Of a stretch of 18,157 nt of DNA, positions 6,982 through 14,492 are shown in pieces. Numbering within the stretch: the stretch's first letter is position 1; every line of letters starts with the position of its first letter. A program made the position numbers and the translations under genes. The stretch is from Thalassospira sp. UBA1131 (lineage in GTDB: Bacteria > Pseudomonadota > Alphaproteobacteria > Rhodospirillales > Thalassospiraceae). The DNA lies in NCBI RefSeq assembly GCF_002311515.1, contig NZ_DCAO01000117.1, forward strand, positions 1-18,157, written 5' to 3'. The notes beneath the pieces are model-generated. The model searched no databases and was not told where the DNA came from. It saw only the letters and a list, made by a program, of their open reading frames with translations.

Positions 6982-8079
6982 ATGACCAAAGAAATTTCGC
7001 TTGAGCATGTCTGGGTAGAGTTCGGCGAATTCACCGCTGTCCATAAAGCAAATCTGAACATCGCGGGTGGCGAGTTCTTTTCATTCCTTGGCCCGTCGGG
7101 CTGTGGCAAGACAACACTTCTTCGCTGTATTTCCGGTTTTCAGGAACCAACACGCGGCAAGGTCAAAATCGGTGGTCAGGACATGCGCGGCGTTGGCCCG
7201 AACAAACGTCCCACCGCGCTTATTTTTCAGAACCTTGCGCTTTTCCCGTTGCGTTCGGTCGCTGATAACATCGCCTTCCCGCTTGAAGTGCGTGGCGTGG
7301 ACAAGAAAACCCGGCGCAAACGTGCCGATGAGTTGCTTGAACTGATTGCCCTGCCTGGTCAGGGCGACAAGAAAGTCAGCGAACTTTCAGGTGGTCAGAA
7401 ACAGCGTGTGGCGATTGCCCGCGCCCTTGCGGTTGAACCAGATATCCTGCTTCTTGATGAACCGTTGTCGGCCCTTGATCTTAAACTGCGTCAACACATG
7501 CGCACTGAATTGCGCGCCATTCAAAAGCAGGTCGGCCTGACCTTTATCTACATCACCCATGATCAGGGTGAGGCACTGACCATGTCAGACCGCATTGCCG
7601 TAATGAACAAGGGCAAGATCGAACAGATCGGCGATGGCAAGGCGATCTATGATCACCCGACGACAAGCTTTGTCGCGTCATTTGTCGGTGAAAACAATGT
7701 GCTTGATGGCACGGTTTTGTCCAATGACGGCAAGACAATGAAAATCGATGCCGGTCTCGGCACCCCCTTTACGGTCGAAAACCATCCGGCGGGGGGGCCT
7801 GCCCTTGCGCCCGGTGATGCCTGCCATCTTTTTGTGCGTCCCGAAGCGCTCAGGCTTTCGAAAGACGATAGTGCTATCAATCAGTTCGAAACCAACTTCG
7901 TCACCGAAGAGTTCGAAGGCAATATGCGCCATATCGTGATGAATGCGAGTGGCACGGACCTTAAGCTTTCGCTGATCAATGATGGCACCAACGCGATTGA
8001 TGCCAATGCCCCGGTCAAACTCGATTTCGCACCGGAAATGGGCATTGCGCTCAAACCGGGCGAATTGGCCAGCGCGTAA
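6982..8079 (+). CDS. potA: ABC importer ATPase, polyamine (PotA) type
   Basis: This 365-residue ATPase has Walker A GPSGCGKT at 37-44, the Q-loop Gln at 83, signature LSGGQKQR at 135-142, Walker B LLLDE at 156-160 and the H-loop His193 in THDQGEA. The C-terminal third (about 235-365) is a TOBE-type domain, as in PotA, CysA and MalK relatives. It hydrolyses ATP on the cytoplasmic face to drive uptake by the two permeases encoded downstream. The ATG at 6982 has only a spaced GGGGG about 11 nt upstream, so initiation may be modest. The gene follows the hairpin at 6836-6868, and the first permease gene starts 13 nt after its stop. The symbol is at family level; polyamine specificity is not proven. 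Confidence 0.92.
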   Translation: MTKEISLEHVWVEFGEFTAVHKANLNIAGGEFFSFLGPSGCGKTTLLRCISGFQEPTRGKVKIGGQDMRGVGPNKRPTALIFQNLALFPLRSVADNIAFPLEVRGVDKKTRRKRADELLELIALPGQGDKKVSELSGGQKQRVAIARALAVEPDILLLDEPLSALDLKLRQHMRTELRAIQKQVGLTFIYITHDQGEALTMSDRIAVMNKGKIEQIGDGKAIYDHPTTSFVASFVGENNVLDGTVLSNDGKTMKIDAGLGTPFTVENHPAGGPALAPGDACHLFVRPEALRLSKDDSAINQFETNFVTEEFEGNMRHIVMNASGTDLKLSLINDGTNAIDANAPVKLDFAPEMGIALKPGELASA

Positions 8080-8092
8080 GGGGGCCCGTATC

Positions 8093-9013
8093 ATGCGTGA
8101 TCTTTTTTACGACCTTGTCAGACGCAACGGGATGGCGGTCTCGATCTATCTGATGCTTGCGGTCAGCCTTTGGGTATTCATTTTGATCATCCTGCCGCAA
8201 CTGACCATGCTGGATTATTCGTTCCGCTTTAACCTGCCACCGGCCAAAATTGGCGGCCCGGAAGACGTTTATACCCTTGATCAATATCGATATTTCTTCC
8301 AGGGAAGTGGTGCATCCGACGGGTTAAACACCCTTGATATCGGCATTCTGTTCAAAACGCTGCTTGCGGCCGTGTTTGTCACAGTGTTCGATTTGATCAT
8401 CTGTTACCCGGTTGCCTTTGTGCTGGCCAAATCATCGACCGGCGCCAAGGCGCGGTTACTGGTGCTGGCCCTCATTGTGCCGTACTGGATCAATGAAATC
8501 CTGCGTGCCTTTGCGTTTCGCATTCTGTTTGGTGCGACTGGTGTGATCAATGAAACCGGCATGGGGCTTGGACTTTGGGATACGCCGATTGACTTTATCC
8601 GTCAGGATGTCGCGCTCTATGCCGGGTTGGCTTATGCCTACATCCTTTTGATGATCTTCCCGCTTTATAACGCGATTGAAAGCCTTGATCGCAATCAGAT
8701 CGAAGCCGCGCGTGACATGGGGGCCAACTGGTGGCAGGTCCATGCCAAGGTTGTCATTCCCTATGCCAAGCCGGGCATTGCATCGGGCATGACCATGGTC
8801 TTCATGCTGACGTCCGGCGCACTTGCCGCACCACAGATTTTGGGAGGCCCATCGAACCTTTGGTTCACGCAGCTGGTCTATCAATGGTTTAACTCCGGCG
8901 GCAACTGGCCGCGTGGGTCGGCCTATGCGATGGTTCTGCTGATTGTCTGTATCGCGCTTGTTTTGCTGGTGATGCGCCTGTTCAAGGTATCGATCGGGGA
9001 GATCAAACAATGA
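8093..9013 (+). CDS. potB: ABC importer permease, PotB type
   Basis: This 306-residue inner-membrane protein has six hydrophobic segments. Its cytoplasmic coupling loop is EAARDMGAN at 204-212, followed by VVIPYAKPGI, the EAA motif that contacts the ATPase. The long periplasmic stretch after the first segment (about 41-80) is typical of PotB. I chose ATG 8093 because GGGGG lies just upstream and a membrane segment follows at the normal distance; an earlier frame-open start at 7979 lies inside the ATPase gene. Its stop shares the ATGA overlap (9010-9013) with the next permease, so the two are probably translationally coupled and form a heterodimeric channel. Confidence 0.92.
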   Translation: MRDLFYDLVRRNGMAVSIYLMLAVSLWVFILIILPQLTMLDYSFRFNLPPAKIGGPEDVYTLDQYRYFFQGSGASDGLNTLDIGILFKTLLAAVFVTVFDLIICYPVAFVLAKSSTGAKARLLVLALIVPYWINEILRAFAFRILFGATGVINETGMGLGLWDTPIDFIRQDVALYAGLAYAYILLMIFPLYNAIESLDRNQIEAARDMGANWWQVHAKVVIPYAKPGIASGMTMVFMLTSGALAAPQILGGPSNLWFTQLVYQWFNSGGNWPRGSAYAMVLLIVCIALVLLVMRLFKVSIGEIKQ

Positions 9014-10170
9014 AGATGAAATCCCCGACTGCATTGATCCCCGGTCTGTACCTGACCCTGTTCTTTGCCTATCTATTCGGGCCGCTGATCATTATGGTGA
9101 TCACTGCGTTCAACTCATCGACCTTCCCACGTGTCTCGCCGTGGGAGTGTTTTACCACCGACTGGTTTGGCAAGCTTGCCAGCGATGACAAGCTTCTTTC
9201 CGGACTTGGTAATTCGCTTTTGATCGGGGTGGGCGTTGTTTGTGTTGCAATTCCAATTGGTCTGGCAGCCGCAATCACGCTTTCACAGGTTGGGCCCAAA
9301 TTACGCGCAGCCCTTTATACGATCTTCATTGCGCCCATTCTCGTGCCCGGCGTTGTCATCGGTCTTTCGACCCTGATTTTCTGGGACAGGATTGGCACCC
9401 TTTTCAATGCACCGTATGAGAGCTTCTTTTATGACGGAACGTTCCTGACCATCTTTGGTCAGGTGACCTTTATCGCCGCTTATTCGATGCTGGTGTTCCT
9501 GTCACGTATTCAGCGGTTTGACACCACGCTGACCGAGGCGGCCCTTGATATGGGGGCCACACCAACGCAGGCATTTGTCAAAGTGCTTTTGCCCTTCATG
9601 GCGCCGGCGATTGGTTCGGCCACGGTTCTTGCGTTTCTGGCATCGCTTGAAAACTACAACACCACCGTGTTTACGATTGTTTCAAGCAGCACCTTCACCA
9701 CGGTTCTGTCATCGAAGGTGCGGTATGGTCTTGATCCGTCAATCTCGGCTGTTGCGGTGATTATCATCGCTATCACGCTGATCGGGGCGATCATTTATGA
9801 ATGTCGCAATCGCTATTACACCAAGGGCTGGGCCCATGTGATTGCCGACCGCCCGGCCCTGAAGATCGCGACCCATCCGGGAACGGTGGCTGTGATTTTG
9901 GGGGTTCTGACACTTGCCGCGGTTCTGTTTATCCAGAACCATGATTCCAGTGTCTGCACGGCGCAAGTCCTTGAAGAAAAGCGCGCCCTGCAACAGCAGT
10001 TGATGGAACAACAATCGATCAACACACCACAACAGGCCGTACCAGCCCCGACCATGCCGAACCTTGGTCCACTTGGCGGTGATGAGGGTGGTGCATCGGC
10101 ACCGAGCCCGTTTGGCAACAACATCTTCTCGCCCGAGAACCTCGGAACGAGTGCCCCGGAAGGCAATTAG
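9010..10170 (+). CDS. potC: ABC importer permease, PotC type, with unusual C-terminal extension
   Basis: Residues 1-275 are an ordinary PotC-type permease with six membrane segments and the EAA loop EAALDMGATPTQAF at 176-189. Family members usually end near residues 260-280, but this protein runs to 386. The extra part has a seventh hydrophobic segment at about 291-309. A charged, Gln-rich stretch follows at about 317-336 (VLEEKRALQQQLMEQQ), likely a short coil. The last 45 residues are Pro/Gly/Ser-rich and disordered-looking. If the core keeps its usual topology, the tail would lie in the periplasm, where the binding protein docks. The reading frame is continuous and ends just before a strong terminator, so this is not an obvious frameshift. 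The tail's function is unknown. Confidence 0.9.
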   Translation: MKMKSPTALIPGLYLTLFFAYLFGPLIIMVITAFNSSTFPRVSPWECFTTDWFGKLASDDKLLSGLGNSLLIGVGVVCVAIPIGLAAAITLSQVGPKLRAALYTIFIAPILVPGVVIGLSTLIFWDRIGTLFNAPYESFFYDGTFLTIFGQVTFIAAYSMLVFLSRIQRFDTTLTEAALDMGATPTQAFVKVLLPFMAPAIGSATVLAFLASLENYNTTVFTIVSSSTFTTVLSSKVRYGLDPSISAVAVIIIAITLIGAIIYECRNRYYTKGWAHVIADRPALKIATHPGTVAVILGVLTLAAVLFIQNHDSSVCTAQVLEEKRALQQQLMEQQSINTPQQAVPAPTMPNLGPLGGDEGGASAPSPFGNNIFSPENLGTSAPEGN

Positions 10171-10173
10171 AAA

Positions 10174-10187
10174 TTACCTTTCGGTAA
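10174..10187. other. Small inverted repeat after the importer operon
   Basis: TTACC (10174-10178) and GGTAA (10183-10187) flank TTTC, forming a 5-bp hairpin 3 nt after the last permease stop and ahead of the main terminator. It may protect the transcript end, or it may be fortuitous. Confidence 0.25.
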
Positions 10188-10197
10188 GCTGATCAGC

Positions 10198-10231
10198 AAA
10201 AAGGGCAGCACGCGATGTGCTGCCCTTTTTT
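10198..10231. terminator. Strong bidirectional intrinsic terminator
   Basis: AAGGGCAGCAC (10201-10211) and GTGCTGCCCTT (10217-10227) form a perfect 11-bp GC-rich stem with a 5-nt loop. A runs precede it and T runs follow it, so both strands show a stem plus T-tract. It lies between the convergent ends of the importer operon (stop 10170) and the Rid-family gene (stop 10256) and should terminate both. Confidence 0.92.
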
Positions 10232-10255
10232 GTTACGTCATGCCCTGATGCCTGA

Positions 10256-10651
10256 TCAGGATGGGATGGCGGCGGTTGCTTCGATCTCGACCAGTGCTTC
10301 GTCTTCGACGAGTTCCTTGACCACAACCATAGTCATCGCCGGGAAATGCTTGCCAAGAACGCGTTGATAGGCCTGACCGACTTCGCGCTGATGGGCGAGA
10401 TATTCCTTTTTATCCGTGACATACCATGTCAGGCGGGCAATGTGTTCGGGCTTGCCGCCCGCGGCTTCCAGAACGGCGACAATGTTTTTAAGCGCCTGTT
10501 CCATCTGGCCGACAAAGTCCTTGGCAACAAAGACCTGATCTTCGTTCCAGCCAATCTGGCCACCGATGTAAAGGCGGGCACCATCGGCCAAGACGCCGTT
10601 GGCATATCCCTTGGGCTGTTTCCATCCGTCCGGCTGAATGATTTTATGCAT
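10256..10651 (-). CDS. Rid (YjgF/YER057c/UK114) family protein without the RidA arginine
   Basis: This 131-residue protein is a compact single-domain Rid protein. It has YIGGQIGWN near 28-36 and the closing VEIEATAAI near the C-terminus. RidA deaminases use an arginine in the strand before that closing motif (position 105 in E. coli numbering). Here the matching stretch reads FPAMTMVVVKEL, with no arginine. It therefore belongs to a Rid subgroup outside RidA proper, and imine/enamine hydrolysis cannot be assumed. Its start overlaps the thioesterase stop by 8 nt, so it is the last gene of the aromatic-catabolism cluster. Rid proteins are frequent in amino-aromatic degradation loci. I infer it handles a reactive intermediate of the anthranilate branch. 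Confidence 0.88.
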   Translation of the reverse strand: MHKIIQPDGWKQPKGYANGVLADGARLYIGGQIGWNEDQVFVAKDFVGQMEQALKNIVAVLEAAGGKPEHIARLTWYVTDKKEYLAHQREVGQAYQRVLGKHFPAMTMVVVKELVEDEALVEIEATAAIPS

Positions 10652-11075
10652 TGTTTTCTACCACTTGATTGATTTCTTTTTCGATTTTGGCACGCAAATC
10701 ATCTGGCCATGCCACTGACTTTCCGGCCCCGTGTTTCGTAAAGACCAGGGTGACCGTTGTTTTCAGGCGTTGCTCGGCACCTGATCGTGCGGTGATTTCC
10801 AGCTCTAAACTGGAACGTCCGATCCGGGTCGGGATCAGACAGAATTCCAAAACATCGCCAAGTTTGCTTGGCGCAGTAAACGCGACACTGAGTGCCGCTG
10901 TTGGAACGGCAACCTTCATCGGACCATGCATGGTCGGAAATCCGAACCCGATGACCTGATCAAACCATTCCTCGACCGTGGCATTCACCATCTCGAAATA
11001 GCGGGGATAGAAAACAATCCCCGCCGGATCGCAATGTTGGAACATAACTTTCTGAACATAGGTGAATGCCGCCAT
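10644..11075 (-). CDS. Hotdog-fold acyl-CoA thioesterase (4-hydroxybenzoyl-CoA thioesterase family)
   Basis: This 143-residue protein carries the hallmark stretch QHCDPAGIVFYPRYFEM, with the catalytic-type Asp at residue 16. That is the 4-hydroxybenzoyl-CoA thioesterase/YbgC signature. It would hydrolyse an aryl- or acyl-CoA to the free acid and CoA in the cytoplasm. ATG 11075 is preferred over an upstream ATG at 11102, which lies inside the ATPase gene, because GGGGG precedes it by about 6 nt and the family's N-terminus matches. Only one base separates it from the preceding ATPase stop. Next to a CoA ligase of the benzoate/2-aminobenzoate type, a role in releasing trapped aromatic CoA esters and recycling CoA is the natural inference. 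Confidence 0.9.
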   Translation of the reverse strand: MAAFTYVQKVMFQHCDPAGIVFYPRYFEMVNATVEEWFDQVIGFGFPTMHGPMKVAVPTAALSVAFTAPSKLGDVLEFCLIPTRIGRSSLELEITARSGAEQRLKTTVTLVFTKHGAGKSVAWPDDLRAKIEKEINQVVENNA

Positions 11076-11076
11076 G

Positions 11077-11766
11077 TCAGACCCCCAGATACCGGTCAGC
11101 AAGATCGTCGGTCAGCTCATTCACCGCCCCACTCCAGGCTGTGATGCCCTTTTCGACAATCACATAGCGATCCGCGACACCTGAAAGTTCCTTAAGCGAT
11201 TTATCAACCACAAGGATCGTCAGCCCCGATTGTTTAAGCTGATTGATCGCCGCCCAGATTTCCTGACGCACAACCGGTGCCAGTCCCTCGGTTGCTTCAT
11301 CAAGGATCAGCAAACGCGGGTTGGTCATCAGCGCCCGGCCGATCGCCAGCATCTGTTGTTCACCGCCCGAAAGGGTCATGGCCTTTTGATCACGGCGTTC
11401 GGCCAGACGCGGGAATAGTCCCGCCACACGGTCAAAATCCCATTCGCCCGGACGGGCGGCAGCAATCAGGTTTTCGGTTACGCTCAGTTGGGCAAAGCAC
11501 CGGCGTCCTTCGGGCACCAGCCCAAGACCAAGGCGGGCCGCCTTGTGCGAGGGCATCTTTGCCAGATCCTGCCCGGCAAAGCGGATCGAACCATCACGAT
11601 GTTCCATCATGCGACAGATGGTCTTGATGGTGGTGGTTTTGCCCATGCCGTTACGGCCCATAAGGGCGACGGCCTCGCCTTCGTTCAGAGACAAATCAAT
11701 GCCAAACAGGGCCTGTGACGCGCCATAAAACGCGGTAACGCCACTAAGTTCGAGAAGTGCAGTCAT
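11077..11766 (-). CDS. livF: ABC importer ATPase, LivF type
   Basis: This 229-residue ATPase has Walker A GRNGMGKT at 37-44, VPEGRRCF at 84-91, signature LSGGEQQ at 132-138 and Walker B LLILDE at 152-157. These are typical of LivF, one of two ATPases of branched-chain-amino-acid-type importers. The H-loop position reads VVDKS with K189, where LivF commonly has VEQN. I have seen VDK in Liv-like transporters near aromatic-acid genes, but only from memory. ATG 11766 is chosen because GGAGG lies about 8 nt upstream and the protein starts at the family boundary. One base separates it from the LivG stop. The symbol is at family level; leucine transport is unlikely in this context. Confidence 0.92.
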   Translation of the reverse strand: MTALLELSGVTAFYGASQALFGIDLSLNEGEAVALMGRNGMGKTTTIKTICRMMEHRDGSIRFAGQDLAKMPSHKAARLGLGLVPEGRRCFAQLSVTENLIAAARPGEWDFDRVAGLFPRLAERRDQKAMTLSGGEQQMLAIGRALMTNPRLLILDEATEGLAPVVRQEIWAAINQLKQSGLTILVVDKSLKELSGVADRYVIVEKGITAWSGAVNELTDDLADRYLGV

Positions 11767-11767
11767 A

Positions 11768-12517
11768 TCAGGCTTCCTCCCCGAGATAGGCACGTTTGAC
11801 ATCATCATTGCCGCGGATTTCGTCCACCGTGCCGGTCGCAATGATCCGGCCATAGACCAGAACCGAAATTCGGTCTGCCAGCGCAAAGACCGCATCCATG
11901 TCATGTTCGACCAGAAGGATCGGTGCCTGTCCGCGCAAACCATCAAGGAACCCGGTCAGACGTTTGGAACCTTCCGGCCCCATACCGGCCATCGGTTCAT
12001 CCAAAAGAAACGCCTTGGGTTCCAGGGCAAGCGCGACCGCCATTTCAAGCTGGCGACGTTCCCCGTGCGAAATATCAGCGGCGCGCATTTGCGCCCGGTC
12101 AGCCAAGCCAACCCGTTCAAGCTGTGCCATCGTCGGATCAACCAGCGACTTGTCACCCAGCACCGGCTTGAAGAAACGGAACACTTTGCCGCTGACCGAT
12201 TGACGCGCCAGCATGACGTTCTGCAGGACGGAGAATTCCGGCATCAATGATGACACCTGAAACGTTCGGGCCAGCCCCATGCGGGATCGTGCCACCGCAT
12301 CAAGCGCGTTGATGTTCTGACCGTTGAAATGGATATCGCCACGATCAGATTTAATCTCGCCCGCGATCTGTTTGATCAGGGTGGATTTGCCCGCCCCATT
12401 CGGACCGATGAGCGCATGAATTTCGCCCGGCCGCAGATCCAGCGTGACACTGTCACTGGCCAGAAGCGACCCGAACTGCTTGGTGACATCAGAAAGCGAA
12501 AGAATGGCATCAGACAT
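11768..12517 (-). CDS. livG: ABC importer ATPase, LivG type
   Basis: This 249-residue ATPase has Walker A GPNGAGKS at 38-45, ARTFQ with the Q-loop near 83-87, signature ISHGERRQLEMA at 149-160, Walker B FLLDE at 170-174 and the H-loop VEHDM. The ISHGE signature in place of LSGGQ is normal for LivG relatives. The end, near RAYLGEEA, is the short C-terminal LivG tail. ATG 12517 overlaps the LivM stop by 8 nt and has GGGGGAG upstream. A longer frame-open start at 12787 runs through LivM. It pairs with LivF on the cytoplasmic side of the LivH/LivM channel. Confidence 0.92.
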   Translation of the reverse strand: MSDAILSLSDVTKQFGSLLASDSVTLDLRPGEIHALIGPNGAGKSTLIKQIAGEIKSDRGDIHFNGQNINALDAVARSRMGLARTFQVSSLMPEFSVLQNVMLARQSVSGKVFRFFKPVLGDKSLVDPTMAQLERVGLADRAQMRAADISHGERRQLEMAVALALEPKAFLLDEPMAGMGPEGSKRLTGFLDGLRGQAPILLVEHDMDAVFALADRISVLVYGRIIATGTVDEIRGNDDVKRAYLGEEA

Positions 12518-13496
12518 GTTTACGCTCCCCCGCCAGGACACCGACAAGACCACCGCGCGCAAACAGCACGACCAGCAACAACAGAACGCCCAATGGCAAC
12601 TGCCAGAATTCCCAGACACCGCCCAGAAGATGTTCCAGAATGATGTAAAGGGCAGCACCGGCAAGCGGGCCAAACAAACGCCCGACCCCACCCAAAATGA
12701 CAAACACCATGATTTCACCTGACATATGCCAGGACAGCATTGTCGGGCTGACAAAACGGTTGAGATCAGCATAAAGCGCACCGGCAAGGGCGGTGATCAT
12801 CGCCGAAATCACAAACGCCACCAGTCGAATGCGAAACGGTGCAATACCAACCGCCGTCATGCGTTGGGGGTTCTGACGCGCGCCCTGAAGGGCAAGACCA
12901 AAGCGCGAGCGGATCAGAACGGCCGAAAACACCATCGCAATCGCCAGCATCACGGCACAAAGGGCAAAGAAGCTGATCGGATCAAGGGTGTTGATCCCCG
13001 GAAAGCCATTGCGCACATAGATCGACAACCCGTCTTCCCCACCATAGGCCGGCCAGGAGATCGCGAAGTAATAGATCATCTGCGCAAAGGCCAGCGTGAT
13101 CATGATGAAATAGACCCCGCTGGTGCGCAGCGTGATCGCACCGATCACCAGCGCCACCAGTGCCGAAACGATCAGGGCGACAATCCAGATGACGATCATC
13201 TGAGTTGTGCCTTCGATCAGGAACGGGCTTTCCATGATCGGTTCATAGTTCAGCGCATGGCTGGCAAGGATACCGGCCGCATAACCGCCAATACCAAAGA
13301 ACGCCGCATGCCCGAACGACACAAGCCCGCCATAGCCCAGCACAAGGTTAAGCCCGACACCCGCCATGGCAAAGATCGCGACCTTGGTGGCCAGGGTGAT
13401 GATGAATGGTTCATCCATGCCAAGCGCGATCAGCGGAACGGCGATCAGCGCAATCGCAAGGATGGAATTAATCAGAAACTCGCGGTTCATGGTCAT
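12510..13496 (-). CDS. livM: ABC importer permease, LivM type
   Basis: This 328-residue membrane protein has about nine hydrophobic segments and the LivM hallmark NLVLGYGGLVSFGHAAFFGI at about 50-69. It also has LQGARQNPQRMTAVGI, the coupling-loop region facing the ATPases. The start overlaps the LivH stop by one base (TGATG). A second Met two codons later is an equally good start. With LivH it forms the channel of a Liv-type importer. The neighbouring kyn genes suggest tryptophan, kynurenine or anthranilate as cargo. Confidence 0.92.
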   Translation of the reverse strand: MTMNREFLINSILAIALIAVPLIALGMDEPFIITLATKVAIFAMAGVGLNLVLGYGGLVSFGHAAFFGIGGYAAGILASHALNYEPIMESPFLIEGTTQMIVIWIVALIVSALVALVIGAITLRTSGVYFIMITLAFAQMIYYFAISWPAYGGEDGLSIYVRNGFPGINTLDPISFFALCAVMLAIAMVFSAVLIRSRFGLALQGARQNPQRMTAVGIAPFRIRLVAFVISAMITALAGALYADLNRFVSPTMLSWHMSGEIMVFVILGGVGRLFGPLAGAALYIILEHLLGGVWEFWQLPLGVLLLLVVLFARGGLVGVLAGERKHV

Positions 13497-14413
13497 CAGG
13501 AAGTCGCCCCGAACAGACCGCTTGGCCGCAGGAACAGAACCAGCGCCATCACGATATAAATCAACATGGATGCCAGTGCCGAGCCAATCGCCGTGGCACT
13601 TGACGGATCAAGGAAGGTCGCAAAAGCATGCGGCAACAGGAAACGCCCCATCGTGTCGGTAAACCCAACCAGCAAGGAGCCGACCAACGCGCCTTTAATG
13701 GAACCGATGCCGCCAATGACGATCACGACAAAGGCCAAAATAAGAACCGGTTCGCCCATGCCAACCTGAACCGACTGGGTCGTGCCGACAAATGCACCGG
13801 CAAGCCCGGCCAACGCAGCCCCAAGGGCAAATACAATGGTGTAAAGACGATCAATATCGACACCAAGGGCCGCGATCATGCCACGGTCAGCCTCGCCCGC
13901 GCGGATGCGGATGCCAAGACGGGTTTTGCCGATCAGCAGGAACAAACCGACCGCAACAGCAAGCCCGGCGACAATAATAGCCAAACGGAAAAGCGGGTAT
14001 TGCGATCCGCCCGGCAGGATAACAGTGCCGGTCAGGAAATCAGGCACACTTAAAAACAGCGGGAAGGATCCGAAAATCCAGCGGGTGCCTTCGGAAAATA
14101 TCAAAATAAGCGCAAAAGTCGCCAGAACCTGATCAAGGTGATCACGGTTATAAAGACGGCGGATAATCAACATTTCGACCAGTGCACCGGCAATGGCAGC
14201 CGCCATCAGACTGGCGACAAGCCCCAGCCAGAAAGACCCGGTCCATGCCGCCACAGCCGCACAGGCAAACGCACCGATCATATAAAGGGAGCCATGGGCA
14301 AGATTAATCAGCCCCATCACACCGAAAACCAGCGTCAGCCCCGATGCCATCAAAAACAGCATCACCCCGGACTGAAGGCCGTTTAACAGCTGCTCCAGAA
14401 AAAGAGAGAACAT
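13496..14413 (-). CDS. livH: ABC importer permease, LivH type
   Basis: This 305-residue membrane protein has about eight hydrophobic segments and the LivH signature near residues 31-41 (GVMGLINLAHG). It also carries RAGEADRGMIAALGVDIDR, the coupling loop. ATG 14413 is chosen over 14449 because GGAG lies 9 nt upstream and the family N-terminus begins MFSLFLEQLLNGL. It is the first of four tightly coupled transporter genes, 79 nt after the binding-protein gene. A GC-rich hairpin lies in that gap. Confidence 0.92.
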   Translation of the reverse strand: MFSLFLEQLLNGLQSGVMLFLMASGLTLVFGVMGLINLAHGSLYMIGAFACAAVAAWTGSFWLGLVASLMAAAIAGALVEMLIIRRLYNRDHLDQVLATFALILIFSEGTRWIFGSFPLFLSVPDFLTGTVILPGGSQYPLFRLAIIVAGLAVAVGLFLLIGKTRLGIRIRAGEADRGMIAALGVDIDRLYTIVFALGAALAGLAGAFVGTTQSVQVGMGEPVLILAFVVIVIGGIGSIKGALVGSLLVGFTDTMGRFLLPHAFATFLDPSSATAIGSALASMLIYIVMALVLFLRPSGLFGATS

Positions 14414-14439
14414 TATTGGAAACTCCGTCACAAGGTGGT

Positions 14440-14473
14440 CGGGGGCCAATTACAAAATCGAAACCGGCCCCCG
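14440..14473 (-). other. GC-rich hairpin between binding-protein gene and livH
   Basis: CGGGGGCC (14440-14447) and GGCCCCCG (14466-14473) pair perfectly over 8 bp around an 18-nt loop. No T-run follows in the direction of transcription, so it is not a clean terminator. A hairpin here can protect the 3' end of the abundant binding-protein message or weaken read-through into livHMGF. Confidence 0.5.
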
Positions 14474-14492
14474 GCCTCTTGTCAGCTCTTTA

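Noticed and set aside
11077..12787. Longer N-termini for LivF (from 11946) and LivG (from 12787)
   Set aside because: The extra residues overlap the preceding gene's coding sequence, lack ABC features, and the family starts at 11766 and 12517 have good ribosome-binding sites.
12726..13559. 277-codon plus-strand open frame opposite livM
   Set aside because: The composition is extremely basic and His/Asp-rich, the usual look of the antisense of a hydrophobic permease.
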